This document shows positions 16,686-24,794 of a stretch of DNA of 64,000 nucleotides, piece by piece. The position numbers and the translations under genes are program-made. This DNA comes from Citrifermentans bremense R1. Lineage in GTDB: Bacteria > Desulfobacterota > Desulfuromonadia > Geobacterales > Geobacteraceae. Each line of letters opens with the position of its first letter. Position 1 is the stretch's first letter. The DNA lies in contig NZ_AUGE01000020.1 of assembly GCF_000426865.1 (NCBI RefSeq), forward strand, positions 16,278 through 80,277. The letters run 5' to 3'. The notes below the pieces were generated by a model. It did not search any database and was not told the DNA's origin. It worked only from the letters and a program-made list of their open reading frames with translations.

Positions 16686-19231
16686 GGTTCCTGCTCCGCA
16701 CCCTCTCCCTCTCCTACGCCCGCCGGCACATGGGGAAGACCATCCTGACCCTCCTGGGTGTCGTTGTCGGCGTCACCACCTTCAGCTCCATCAAGACCGC
16801 GCAGGACGCCCTGGTAAAAGGGATCGGCTCCACCGTGGACCGCGTCGCCGGGAAGGCGCACCTGCAGGTGACCATGGAGGGAGGGGTCCCCGAGGAGATC
16901 CAGGAAAAACTGAGATCACTGCCCGGCATCAGGGCCACCTCGCCTGTCATCGAACAAATCGTAGTCCCGGAAAAGGCCGGGCTGGGAAGCCTGATGGTGG
17001 TCGGCATCGACCTTCTGGGCGACCGCGAGATGCGCGACTACGGCTTCGAGGGGGACGACGCCGACCTCGATGACCCCCTCCTCTTCCTGGCCCAGCCCGA
17101 CTCAGCCATCTTCAGCCGCGACTTCGCCCGGAGGGCGGTGCTTTCCACGGGGAAGGCGCTCTCGCTGAAGCTCCCGACCGGGTACAAGCAGGTCACGGCG
17201 CGGGGGGTGATGAGCCCCAAGGGGTTCGCCGAGGCCTTCGGCGGCAACCTGATGGTAGTCGACGTCTATGCCGCGCAGGACCTCTTCGGAAGGGGGAGAC
17301 GCTTTGACCGGATCGACGTGCGGCTCCAGGACGGGGTGACCGTGGCGCAGGGGACCGCGACACTGCAAAAGGCGCTCGGCCCCGCCTACCAGGTGGAGAC
17401 CCCGGCGCGCCGCGGCGAGCAGATGGAGCGCCTGGTGGCGAACTTCACCGCCGGCTTCAACGTCTCCAGCGCCTTCGCCCTCGCCATCGGCATCTTCCTC
17501 ATCTTCAACGCCTTCAACGTGGCGGTGAACCGCCGCCGCAGGGACATCGGGACGCTGAGGGCGCTCGGGGCGACGCCACGCCAGGTCCAGGTCCTCTTTC
17601 TCGCCGAGGCGCTCATCCTCGGCATCATGGGCGGGGTGCTCGGCTGCTTAGCCGGCACCGCCTTCTCGCAGGGGCTCCTGGTGAGCATGGGCCAGAGCAC
17701 CGAGGCGGTTTACGGCATCAGCGGCTCCGGCATCGTCCATCTCACCCCGGCAATCGCGCTGCAGTCGATCCTGCTCGGGGTCGGCGCTTCGCTCGCCGGG
17801 GCATGGGGGCCGGCCCTGGCCGCCTCGCGCATCCCCCCGACGGAGGCCTTCGCCAAGGGCGCCTTCCAGGCACGCGTGCAGCGCCGGGTGGCGCCGCGCT
17901 TGGCTGGCGCGGCGGCGCTTCTCGCTGCAGCTGTCTACTTCGCCCTTTTCTCCGGGCTTTCGGGGAACCAGATGCTGCTCGCAGTGCTCCTCCTGGGTGG
18001 TACCGGGCTGATACTGCTCCTCGGCCCCCTCTCCCGGGCCCTCTTGGTCGCGGCGGCGCCGCTACTCTCGCGGTTCTTCCCCTCCGCCGGCCCGCTCTCC
18101 TCGGACGCACTCATGGCGAACCCGCGCAGGAGCGCCGGCACCATCATGGCCATGACGCTCTCGCTCACCTTCGTCCTGGGGCTGGGGGGGTACCTGGGAT
18201 CGACCAAGGGGACCATCGTGCGCTGGATGGACGACGTCCTCACCTGCGACCTCTTCGTCAGGGCCTCCGCCAACTTCACCCGCGGCGATTACCTCTATCC
18301 CGGCGCGCTGCGGGAGGAGCTGGTGCAACTCCCCGGCGTGCGCGCCGTCGAGAGCATACGCGCCATCCGGCCGCAGTTTTCCGGGAAGCGGATCCTGATC
18401 AACTCGGTGGAGATAGGTCAGCTCCTGGACCGTACCAAGTACGAGTTCGCGCAGGGGGACGCGCGCGCCATGCGCGAGGGTGCCCCGAAAGGGATGTGCG
18501 CCGTATCCGAAAACTTCTACCGGAACTTCCATCTCGGCGTGGGGGACCAGGTAGAGCTGATGACGCCGGGTGGATTGGTGAAGTTTCCCATCTCCGCCGT
18601 GCTGCGCGACTACAGTTGCGACCAGGGATCGATATTGCTCGACCGCCCCGTGTTCCTCAAGCACTGGAACGACGACCGCGTCGACATCTACGACGTCTCG
18701 GTGCATCCCGGGGTGGATCCCAAGGCGGTCCGGGAGGAGATCCGGGCCAAGCTCGCTGGGAGGTACCCCGCGCTCGTGTCGACCCGCGCCGAGTTCAAGG
18801 CCGAGATCGGCAAGGCCATCGACGCCTTCTACGCCGTCATGCGCATCACCGTCTTCCTCGCCCTCGGCGTCGCGTTTCTGGGGATCGTGACCTCGCTCCT
18901 CATCTCGGTCGCGGAAAGGACCCGCGACATCGGGATACTGAAGGCCCTGGGCGCCGTCCCGTCCCAGATCGCCAAGAGCATCGTCATCGAGGCGCTGGTG
19001 CTGGCCCTGGCGGGGCTCCTCCTGGCTCTTCCCGCCGGCAATCTGTTCGCCTCCTTCATGGAGGGGCCGGTAGCCGTTGCCTTCACCGGCTGGAGCATGC
19101 CTCACAACTACCCGTGGGACGTCCTGGTGCAGCTTCTCATCGCCCTGCCGCTGGTGTCGGCGCTCGCAGCCTGGGTCCCGGCCCGGCAGGCAGCGAAGGT
19201 CAAGGTGACCGAGGCGATAGAGTATGAATAG
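16682..19231 (+). CDS. FtsX/MacB-type ABC transporter permease (fused double unit)
   Basis: The permease has 849 residues. An N-terminal helix and periplasmic core domain (residues about 20-240) are followed by an FtsX three-helix unit (about 255-400) with the RRRDIGTLRALGATPRQV coupling motif. A second helix, periplasmic domain and FtsX unit end in ERTRDIGILKALGAVPSQI and VPARQAAKVKVTEAIEYE. Such duplicated, 8-helix permeases are typical of the YbbP/LolCE-like branch, which acts mechanically on periplasmic or membrane-embedded substrates. It is translated with the ATPase (ATGA overlap). The LolA-like and barrel genes behind it suggest a complete inner-to-outer-membrane route. Confidence 0.9.
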   Translation: MRFLLRTLSLSYARRHMGKTILTLLGVVVGVTTFSSIKTAQDALVKGIGSTVDRVAGKAHLQVTMEGGVPEEIQEKLRSLPGIRATSPVIEQIVVPEKAGLGSLMVVGIDLLGDREMRDYGFEGDDADLDDPLLFLAQPDSAIFSRDFARRAVLSTGKALSLKLPTGYKQVTARGVMSPKGFAEAFGGNLMVVDVYAAQDLFGRGRRFDRIDVRLQDGVTVAQGTATLQKALGPAYQVETPARRGEQMERLVANFTAGFNVSSAFALAIGIFLIFNAFNVAVNRRRRDIGTLRALGATPRQVQVLFLAEALILGIMGGVLGCLAGTAFSQGLLVSMGQSTEAVYGISGSGIVHLTPAIALQSILLGVGASLAGAWGPALAASRIPPTEAFAKGAFQARVQRRVAPRLAGAAALLAAAVYFALFSGLSGNQMLLAVLLLGGTGLILLLGPLSRALLVAAAPLLSRFFPSAGPLSSDALMANPRRSAGTIMAMTLSLTFVLGLGGYLGSTKGTIVRWMDDVLTCDLFVRASANFTRGDYLYPGALREELVQLPGVRAVESIRAIRPQFSGKRILINSVEIGQLLDRTKYEFAQGDARAMREGAPKGMCAVSENFYRNFHLGVGDQVELMTPGGLVKFPISAVLRDYSCDQGSILLDRPVFLKHWNDDRVDIYDVSVHPGVDPKAVREEIRAKLAGRYPALVSTRAEFKAEIGKAIDAFYAVMRITVFLALGVAFLGIVTSLLISVAERTRDIGILKALGAVPSQIAKSIVIEALVLALAGLLLALPAGNLFASFMEGPVAVAFTGWSMPHNYPWDVLVQLLIALPLVSALAAWVPARQAAKVKVTEAIEYE

Positions 19232-19239
19232 ACCAACGG

Positions 19240-19360
19240 GCATAGCACACGGATTTAACGGATAACGCGGATAAAATCGGATCGATCTTAAAGAACAGAG
19301 TTTTTTGTCTGATCCGCGGTAATCGTTTTTAATCCGCGTCATCCGCGTGCGATGCCTCTT
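19240..19360. repeat. Intergenic repeat (ATCCGCG-rich)
   Basis: The gap between the permease and the LolA-like gene holds alternating GGATTTAACGGATAACGCGGAT and AATCCGCGTCATCCGCG type segments, imperfectly inverted around 19,300. This looks like a dispersed housekeeping repeat; no promoter is obvious in it. Confidence 0.45.
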
Positions 19361-19402
19361 CGCATTTTTCTCCACTAACCATTCCACACGGAGGAGCAGC
19401 AG

Positions 19403-20209
19403 ATGATTGCACGATTCGCCAGACCACTAGCGGCCGCGGCCGCCGCCCTTTTCCTTGCCTCGCTCTGCGCCGGGACGGCGCTCGCCGCACCCGACGCCCG
19501 TACCCTCCTCAAGGATTCCGAAAATCGGCACCGCACCAAGACCCAGCAGTACGCAGGCGACCTCACCGTGGTGAACAAGGATGGGAAGGTCCGCAAGAAG
19601 GGGTGGCGCAGCTACCGGGAAGGGTACGCAGGCGACGCCAAGAACCTGATCCGCTTCACCGACCCGCCCGAGGTGAAGGGGGTCGGCTTCCTCTCCCTTT
19701 CCCGCCCCGGCTCCGACAACCCGGATCAGTGGCTCTACCTCCCCTCCATGAAGCGCGAGCGCCGCATCGCCCCGCAGGACCGCTACGCCTCCTTCGTCGG
19801 GACCGACTTCAACTACGAGGACATGGAGGAGTTCGACCACGAAAAGTACAAGGTTTCGCTCATCGGCGAGGAAACGGCCGAAGGGGTCCCCTGCTACGTC
19901 ATCGCCGCCATCCCCAACGACAAGGGGACCAAGTCGGTGTACCAGAAGATCATCCTCTACCTCAGAAAGGACATCCTCTACCTGGTCCGCGAGGACCTGA
20001 TCCGAAAGGGCGAAAAGGAGCCGGCGAAACGGATGATTCTCTCCGACTTGAAGAACGTGGAGGGGCACTGGGTGGCGGGGCGGATGGAGATGACCGACCT
20101 GAAAAAAGGAAGCAAAACCACCGTCAACCTGAAGCAGATCACCTTCAACCGCCCGCACCCGGCCAGCCGCTTCACGCTGCAGAACCTGACCCGCGAGGGG
20201 GGCGATTGA
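19403..20209 (+). CDS. LolA-like periplasmic outer-membrane lipoprotein-sorting protein
   Basis: The protein has 268 residues with a signal peptide (about 1-29, cleaved after ALA). The mature part follows the LolA-like fold used in export operons: an N-terminal helix (ARTLLKDSENRHRTKTQ), VKGVGFLSLSRPGSDNPDQW, LPSMKRERRI, and a C-terminal DLKKGSKTTVNLKQITFN strand pair. This branch (PF17131 type) typically accompanies RND or FtsX-like transporters and carries a hydrophobic cargo across the periplasm. A GGAGGAG site precedes the ATG. Its stop overlaps the TTG start of the barrel gene. Confidence 0.85.
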   Translation: MIARFARPLAAAAAALFLASLCAGTALAAPDARTLLKDSENRHRTKTQQYAGDLTVVNKDGKVRKKGWRSYREGYAGDAKNLIRFTDPPEVKGVGFLSLSRPGSDNPDQWLYLPSMKRERRIAPQDRYASFVGTDFNYEDMEEFDHEKYKVSLIGEETAEGVPCYVIAAIPNDKGTKSVYQKIILYLRKDILYLVREDLIRKGEKEPAKRMILSDLKNVEGHWVAGRMEMTDLKKGSKTTVNLKQITFNRPHPASRFTLQNLTREGGD

Positions 20210-21447
20210 TCCTGCCGCTCCTTTTACTCATATCCCTGCTGCTCTTCCCCTTCACCCCCTTCACGGCGGAGGCAAATGACTTCTCCGGCTATGCCGAACT
20301 GAAGGGGTTTGCCTACAGCGAGTGCTACGACGGGGAACCGTATGGAGCGGGCTCCGGGACCCTCTTCTCCAAGTGGGAGCACCGGCCGGGCGAGGCGCAG
20401 TTGACCGCATCGCTTAGGGCCGAATGGCTCACCTCGCCGCAGGACGAACTCTCCTTCGATCCGGCGGACCGCAGGCTCAGGCGCTCGCCGCTCTCCTTGC
20501 GCGATCTCTGGGTGCGCCTCCCCCTCGCCCCCTCGCACGACGTCGAATTCGGCCGCTTTCAGCTGGGGTGGGGGCAGACAGACGGCTACTCCCCCGCCGA
20601 CGCTTTCCTTCCACGCGACCTGACCGACCCCTTCACCGACGAGAAGCTGCCGCTTTGGGCGCTCAGGATGAGCGGTCAAGAGGAGTCCTTCCGCTATCAG
20701 GCTGTGCTGGTGCCGGTCACCACCCCTTGGCGCCTCCCGCCGCTGGGGAGCCGCTACGCCCCCATCGCCGCCGGCGCCTTGCCTCAGCAAACGGTGCTGC
20801 GCGAGCGGGAAGACGACCCGCCGGTTCCGGGTTTCGTCGCGCTGCGCCTATTGGCCACGAGGGGGGACTGGGACCTGGGACTCTGGATAAGGACGGGGGT
20901 GCGCCCTGCGCCGCTCCTTCAGTTCTCCCTCGACCCGGCGCTGCAGACCGGCGCCGCCCCGGTGGTCTCCGTCGGACGCCGCTATGCCCGCGAGAAGGCG
21001 GTGGGGGTAGAGCTCTCCCGCGTGGCCGGCACCTACGTGCTGAGGGCCGAACTCGCCGGGCTTCTTTCGAAAGACGCCGAGCTTGGCGACGCCGTCATCG
21101 GAACGGCAAGCGTCGAGAGGGGATTCGGCGACGGCAAACTCCTGGTGACGCTCGCCGCGAACGCCATCGATCCCCCGGTGAACCAGACGCTCCTCTTCGA
21201 CCGGGCGCTCCTCCCCGCCCTCATCGCCGCCTGGAACCAGACTGAGCCGTGGGGCGACTGGAAGCTCGTCTGGACAGTCGGTCTGGAGCACATGGACGGT
21301 GTGGCAAAAGGCGAGGTCGGCTACAACATGACCGACACCTGGAAGATCACGACCGGGGGAGACCTCCCCTACGGCTCGGAGAACGGCGCGCTCGGCGCGC
21401 TCAAGAAAGCGCGGCGCCTCTACCTGGCGCTGCGCCGCAGCTGGTAA
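20206..21447 (+). CDS. Outer-membrane beta-barrel (DUF1302-like) of the export operon
   Basis: This protein of about 413 residues is read from TTG at 20206, which overlaps the LolA-like stop (TTGA) and has a GAGGGG Shine-Dalgarno. A signal peptide (LILPLLLLISLLLFPF...TAEA) leads into a strand-rich body with many aromatic/charged alternations and no soluble domain. The layout and operon position match DUF1302-type outer-membrane channels that pair with a LolA-like carrier and an inner-membrane transporter. The role as outer-membrane endpoint of the pathway is inferred; no substrate can be named. Confidence 0.75.
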   Translation: MILPLLLLISLLLFPFTPFTAEANDFSGYAELKGFAYSECYDGEPYGAGSGTLFSKWEHRPGEAQLTASLRAEWLTSPQDELSFDPADRRLRRSPLSLRDLWVRLPLAPSHDVEFGRFQLGWGQTDGYSPADAFLPRDLTDPFTDEKLPLWALRMSGQEESFRYQAVLVPVTTPWRLPPLGSRYAPIAAGALPQQTVLREREDDPPVPGFVALRLLATRGDWDLGLWIRTGVRPAPLLQFSLDPALQTGAAPVVSVGRRYAREKAVGVELSRVAGTYVLRAELAGLLSKDAELGDAVIGTASVERGFGDGKLLVTLAANAIDPPVNQTLLFDRALLPALIAAWNQTEPWGDWKLVWTVGLEHMDGVAKGEVGYNMTDTWKITTGGDLPYGSENGALGALKKARRLYLALRRSW

Positions 21448-21537
21448 CCTGCCCCAGCGTCGTCCGGTTAGGTGTTCGCACTATCTGCAGCAGCACTATC
21501 CGTCCCCCCTTCTCTGCCCCCCTCCCCCCCCCGCACG

Positions 21538-21554
21538 GTATACACCCGGTATAC
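21538..21554. promoter_or_regulatory. Tandem GTATAC palindromes one helical turn apart
   Basis: GGTATACACCCGGTATACA holds two GTATAC palindromes whose starts are exactly 10 bp apart. They lie about 65 bp upstream of the GTG start of the polyferredoxin fusion gene, so a regulator site or extended -10 region is plausible. No -35 box is clear. Confidence 0.3.
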
Positions 21555-21617
21555 ATATTTGAAGCTGCAGCGGCTTTTGCGCTACCATCTGCTTCCCTTT
21601 CAACCTTAGGAGAACAC

Positions 21618-24200
21618 GTGGCGGCAATAAGCTCTGAAACCATTTCCGGCATCCGCCTTTTCAGCGCCTTGACGCGGGAGCAGTTGGACAGCATCGCCCA
21701 ACACCTGCAGCTGCGCGAGTTCGCGCCGGGTCAGATCATCCTCTCCAGGAACGAGCCGGCGCTGGAACTCTACGTCATCCTCGCCGGAAGGATCAGGGTG
21801 GAACTCCTGGACGAAGGGGGGCAGGCGCTGACCCTCACCGAACTCGGCATCGGCAACGTCATCGGGGAGCGCGCCATCCTGACCGACGAGAAGCGCTCCG
21901 CGGACGTGAGGGCGATCACCGAGGTCCAGGCGGCACGGCTCTCCCGGGAAGATTTCGAAGAACTCCTGGACCGAATCCCCGCGCTTTACGCCAACCTGAG
22001 CCGGATCTTCGCGGCGCAGCTGGGTAGCTGGGCGCACCGCCACCAGCGCGAGGAAAGCGAACACCGCGAGGTGATCACCAACATCATCGGCTGGCAGTTG
22101 CTTCCCGAGTTCGGCCAGTTCCCCGGCGCCTCCCACTGGGTGCGCCTTTTAAACCAACGCCTGCAGCAGCTGGGCGGCACCCGCAGCCACGTCCTCATCC
22201 TGGGCGAGCCCGGCACCTGGAAGGATCTGGCCGCCCGGCTGATCCACTTCCACAGCGAAGCCGACCGCCCCGTCCTTTTCCTGGACTGCGCCTCACCCCC
22301 GCCGGTCCTGGAAGAGGAAAACGAACCCGCCGAGGGCGCCTCACAAAGGGGTGTGCTGCTAGGTCTCGCCCAGGAGGCGGCGCTTTTCGGCCATGCCTCC
22401 CAGGGGGCGGTCTACGCGCGGCGGGTGAGAAGGGGGATGATCGAGTTGGCCGCAGGGGGCGACATGATCCTGCGTAACGTCGACTGCCTGGCCCTTGCGG
22501 TGCAGGAGGAGCTGGTCGATTTCCTCGACACCGGGCACTTCACCAGGAGGGGCGAGACCAAGCTGCGCAGCGCCCGGGTGAGGATCATAGCGACCAGCGG
22601 CAAGGCCCTGGAGCCTTTAGTCGACAGCGGCAAGTTCAACGGAGAGCTGTACCGAAAGCTCTGCGGCGAGACGGTCGAGTTAGCCCCGCTGCGCGAGCGC
22701 AAAAAGGACATTCCCGTCATCGCGAAGAGCCTGCTCGCCTCGCTCAACGCCAAGCACAACCGCAACGTGCGCCGGCTCTCCCAGGACGCCCTGAACCGCC
22801 TGGTCGACCACGACTGGCCCCTGAACGCCACCGAGCTGTACCAGGTCGTAAGCCGCGCCGTGGTGGTCTGCAGCGACACGGAAATCCAGCCCGAGCACAT
22901 CTCCCTCCAGGGGCACCCCTTCGAGGACGGGCGCTTCAACCTCTTGACGCTTCCCTCCCTGGAGCGGCTCGCCTGGAACCCGCGCTTTCCGAAGGTGCTG
23001 CGCTGGCTGACCGTACCGGCCTTCCTGCTGGTCACCCTGTACACCCTGCTCGGCCCCGCTTCGGACAACGCGGCGAACCTTGCGGCCTGGACCCTGGGAT
23101 GGCCCGCGCTGATCCTCACCGCTTTCCTCTTCGCCCGCGGCTGGTGCAGCTTCTGTCCCATGGAAGCGATCGGCGAACGGCTTGGGGTCACCAGCCGCGT
23201 GGTGCGCGACCCGGCACCGTGGCTGCGCAGTTTCGGGCCGTCGCTCAGTTTCGCCCTCCTGGTGCTGATCCTCCTGATGGAGCAGGCGACCGGGATGTTC
23301 TCCCACGCGGCGGCCACGGGGCTGTTGCTGAGCGGCATGCTGACGGCTACGGTGAGCGCCGACCTGGCGATCGGCCGTCGCGGCTGGTGCAAGTTCCTCT
23401 GTCCGCTGGGGCGCATCGTGAGCCTCGTCTCGCGCATCTCGCCGCTGGAGATGCACAGTAACCACAACGTCTGCCTGAGCAGGTGCCGGGTGGACGACTG
23501 CATCAAGGAAAAGGCCTGCCCCATGGGGCTGCACCCCTCAGGCGTCGACAGCTCCGACCACTGCGTCCTCTGCCTCAACTGCGTCCGCAACTGTCCGCAC
23601 CACTCGATGCAGCTTGACCTGAGGAACCCGACCTGCGGCGTGTCCAACAAGGCCCGGCGCGGCTTCAGGGAGGCGTTCTTCAGCGTCACCTTACTGGGCG
23701 CGGTGATCGCCGCCAAGGGGACCCCGCTTTTGGCCGGGCGGCAACCGGAACTCTTCCCCCGCACCCTCTGGACCCTGGACGACTACCTGCTGGCGCTTTG
23801 CCTCGTCGCCGGATTCACCTTCCTTGCCCTCATCGCCTCGGTGGCTGTGCGCGGCGCCCGCTGGCGCTCCGTCTTCACCAGCAGCGGGCTCGCCTACCTT
23901 CCGCTTGCCGCGGCGGGTCTCTTCATGATCTTCTTCCGTCCGCTGGCGGAGGGGGGCGCCAGACTGGTCCCGCTCGCCGTTTCGGCCCTGGGGGCGGAAA
24001 ATTTCCTCGATGCCACGGCGCTCACCCCGGAACTTGGGACGCTGCGCCTGCTCATCTACCCGATTATCCTTTTGGCGGCGCTCTTTTCCTGGGTGGTGGT
24101 AGCAAAGCTGCAACGCCAGGACGGGCTCCCGGCACAGGCGCTGCTCCGGCACCGGCTGCTCATCCTCGGCGCCACGGCGCTTTTGATAAAAATCCTTTAG
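21618..24200 (+). CDS. cNMP-binding / degenerate sigma54-AAA / membrane polyferredoxin fusion
   Basis: The protein has 860 residues from the GTG at 21618 (AGGAGA Shine-Dalgarno). Residues about 10-125 are a Crp/Fnr-type cyclic-nucleotide-binding fold. Residues about 165-420 match the NtrC-type AAA domain, but key motifs are lost: Walker A is GEPGTWKD, the GAFTGA loop reads GAVYAR and Walker B is DMILRNVD. From about 455 there are membrane helices and NapH/NosR-like cysteine motifs (RGWCSFCP, RGWCKFLCP). Two ferredoxin clusters follow (CLSRCRVDDC...CP; CVLCLNCVRNCP), then four C-terminal helices. There is no DNA-binding helix-turn-helix. It is probably an inner-membrane redox protein gated by a cyclic nucleotide or redox ligand; the electron donor and acceptor are unknown. 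Confidence 0.8.
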   Translation: MAAISSETISGIRLFSALTREQLDSIAQHLQLREFAPGQIILSRNEPALELYVILAGRIRVELLDEGGQALTLTELGIGNVIGERAILTDEKRSADVRAITEVQAARLSREDFEELLDRIPALYANLSRIFAAQLGSWAHRHQREESEHREVITNIIGWQLLPEFGQFPGASHWVRLLNQRLQQLGGTRSHVLILGEPGTWKDLAARLIHFHSEADRPVLFLDCASPPPVLEEENEPAEGASQRGVLLGLAQEAALFGHASQGAVYARRVRRGMIELAAGGDMILRNVDCLALAVQEELVDFLDTGHFTRRGETKLRSARVRIIATSGKALEPLVDSGKFNGELYRKLCGETVELAPLRERKKDIPVIAKSLLASLNAKHNRNVRRLSQDALNRLVDHDWPLNATELYQVVSRAVVVCSDTEIQPEHISLQGHPFEDGRFNLLTLPSLERLAWNPRFPKVLRWLTVPAFLLVTLYTLLGPASDNAANLAAWTLGWPALILTAFLFARGWCSFCPMEAIGERLGVTSRVVRDPAPWLRSFGPSLSFALLVLILLMEQATGMFSHAAATGLLLSGMLTATVSADLAIGRRGWCKFLCPLGRIVSLVSRISPLEMHSNHNVCLSRCRVDDCIKEKACPMGLHPSGVDSSDHCVLCLNCVRNCPHHSMQLDLRNPTCGVSNKARRGFREAFFSVTLLGAVIAAKGTPLLAGRQPELFPRTLWTLDDYLLALCLVAGFTFLALIASVAVRGARWRSVFTSSGLAYLPLAAAGLFMIFFRPLAEGGARLVPLAVSALGAENFLDATALTPELGTLRLLIYPIILLAALFSWVVVAKLQRQDGLPAQALLRHRLLILGATALLIKIL

Positions 24201-24227
24201 TTGACATTCCGCGAGGGTCGGTATAAA
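24201..24227 (+). promoter_or_regulatory. Sigma70 promoter of a structured RNA
   Basis: A perfect TTGACA (24201-24206) starts right after the upstream stop codon. TATAAA (24222-24227) follows with a 15-bp spacer. There is no start codon with a ribosome site behind it, but a structured region and a terminator follow. Confidence 0.6.
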
Positions 24228-24231
24228 CAGG

Positions 24232-24446
24232 ACGGGTTCCTCGTTACGATGAGGCGTTTGCTCAAACACAGGCTACTGCCCGGAAACGTCGAAAGACGCC
24301 AACGGGTAGACCAGGTCTTGCCGGCTTAAGGCTTGACCCAAGGTAGCTGGTCCCCAGGGACCTACGTTGCGCACTGCCGAAAACCTACGAGAGGGGAATC
24401 CGCGCCAGAAACAAGGCCATGGGTCCCCCATGGCCTTTTGCTTTTT
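24232..24446 (+). ncRNA. Unclassified structured RNA, about 210 nt
   Basis: The RNA is bounded by a promoter and a strong intrinsic terminator and has no plausible ORF. Visible pairings are a closing stem (GGGTTCCTCGT at 24234-24244 with ACGA...GGAATCC at 24387-24401); a GTTT-GCTC-AAAC hairpin (24257-24268); a hairpin CTA/CCCG...CGGG/TAG around 24273-24308 capped by CGTC-GAAA-GACG; GGTC..GCC/GGC..GACC (about 24313-24338); and GGTCC-CCAG-GGACC (about 24349-24362). Length and isolation resemble 6S RNA, but the multi-hairpin junction does not fit the single long 6S hairpin, and it lacks the GGGCAAA and GACGCAAAG motifs of GEMM riboswitches. Confidence 0.55.
24414..24446 (+). terminator. Intrinsic terminator of the structured RNA
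   Basis: AGGCCATGGG-TCC-CCCATGGCCT forms a near-perfect GC-rich stem followed by TTTTGCTTTTT. Confidence 0.8.
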
Positions 24447-24503
24447 CATATCACGACAAAAAAGGTGGTGGTTTTTCACATTGGACAGTCATAGTAGCGA
24501 CTA

Positions 24504-24647
24504 TCACTTACTCATCCCGCAGTTCCGGCAGTAGCCTTTCCGAAGCTCCCCCCTAACCTGGGCCTGCTTCCGGTTCTCCTGCCGCGCCGCGGGGAACAGC
24601 CGAAGCAAGGAGTCCAGGGACCTGTTTCCCGACTTCCCGTCAATCAA
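24504..24647 (-). CDS. Possible small zinc-ribbon-like ORF or gene remnant
   Basis: The minus frame from TTG at 24647 to TGA at 24504 gives 47 residues ending in RKGYCRNCGMSK, after a basic helical stretch (LLRLFPAARQENRKQAQ). The CRNCG pair looks like half a zinc ribbon. There is no convincing Shine-Dalgarno. It could be the tail of a decayed gene. Nothing else is seen between the structured RNA and the ABC permease. Confidence 0.25.
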   Translation of the reverse strand: MIDGKSGNRSLDSLLRLFPAARQENRKQAQVRGELRKGYCRNCGMSK

Positions 24648-24794
24648 TCAATTCTCACTGTGCGATGCTTGAGCGCATCGGCAGTAGGGGTCTGTCCGCG
24701 CGTGCTCCGGCATGAGGCCGGGGCGACCCGCGTCCGGATAGCTGCGCCTTGTACGCAAAAGGGGTAGAGTATCCGGCAGCACGGAGGAAGCAGG

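Noticed and set aside
19240..19360. Small ORF or promoter between permease and LolA-like gene
   Set aside because: The sequence is a repetitive ATCCGCG element without a start codon, Shine-Dalgarno or clear promoter hexamers.
24232..24446. GEMM or cobalamin riboswitch, or 6S RNA
   Set aside because: The GGGCAAA and GACGCAAAG motifs are absent, there is no cobalamin box, no gene follows within 300 bp, and the predicted fold is a multi-hairpin junction rather than the 6S single hairpin. It is left unclassified.
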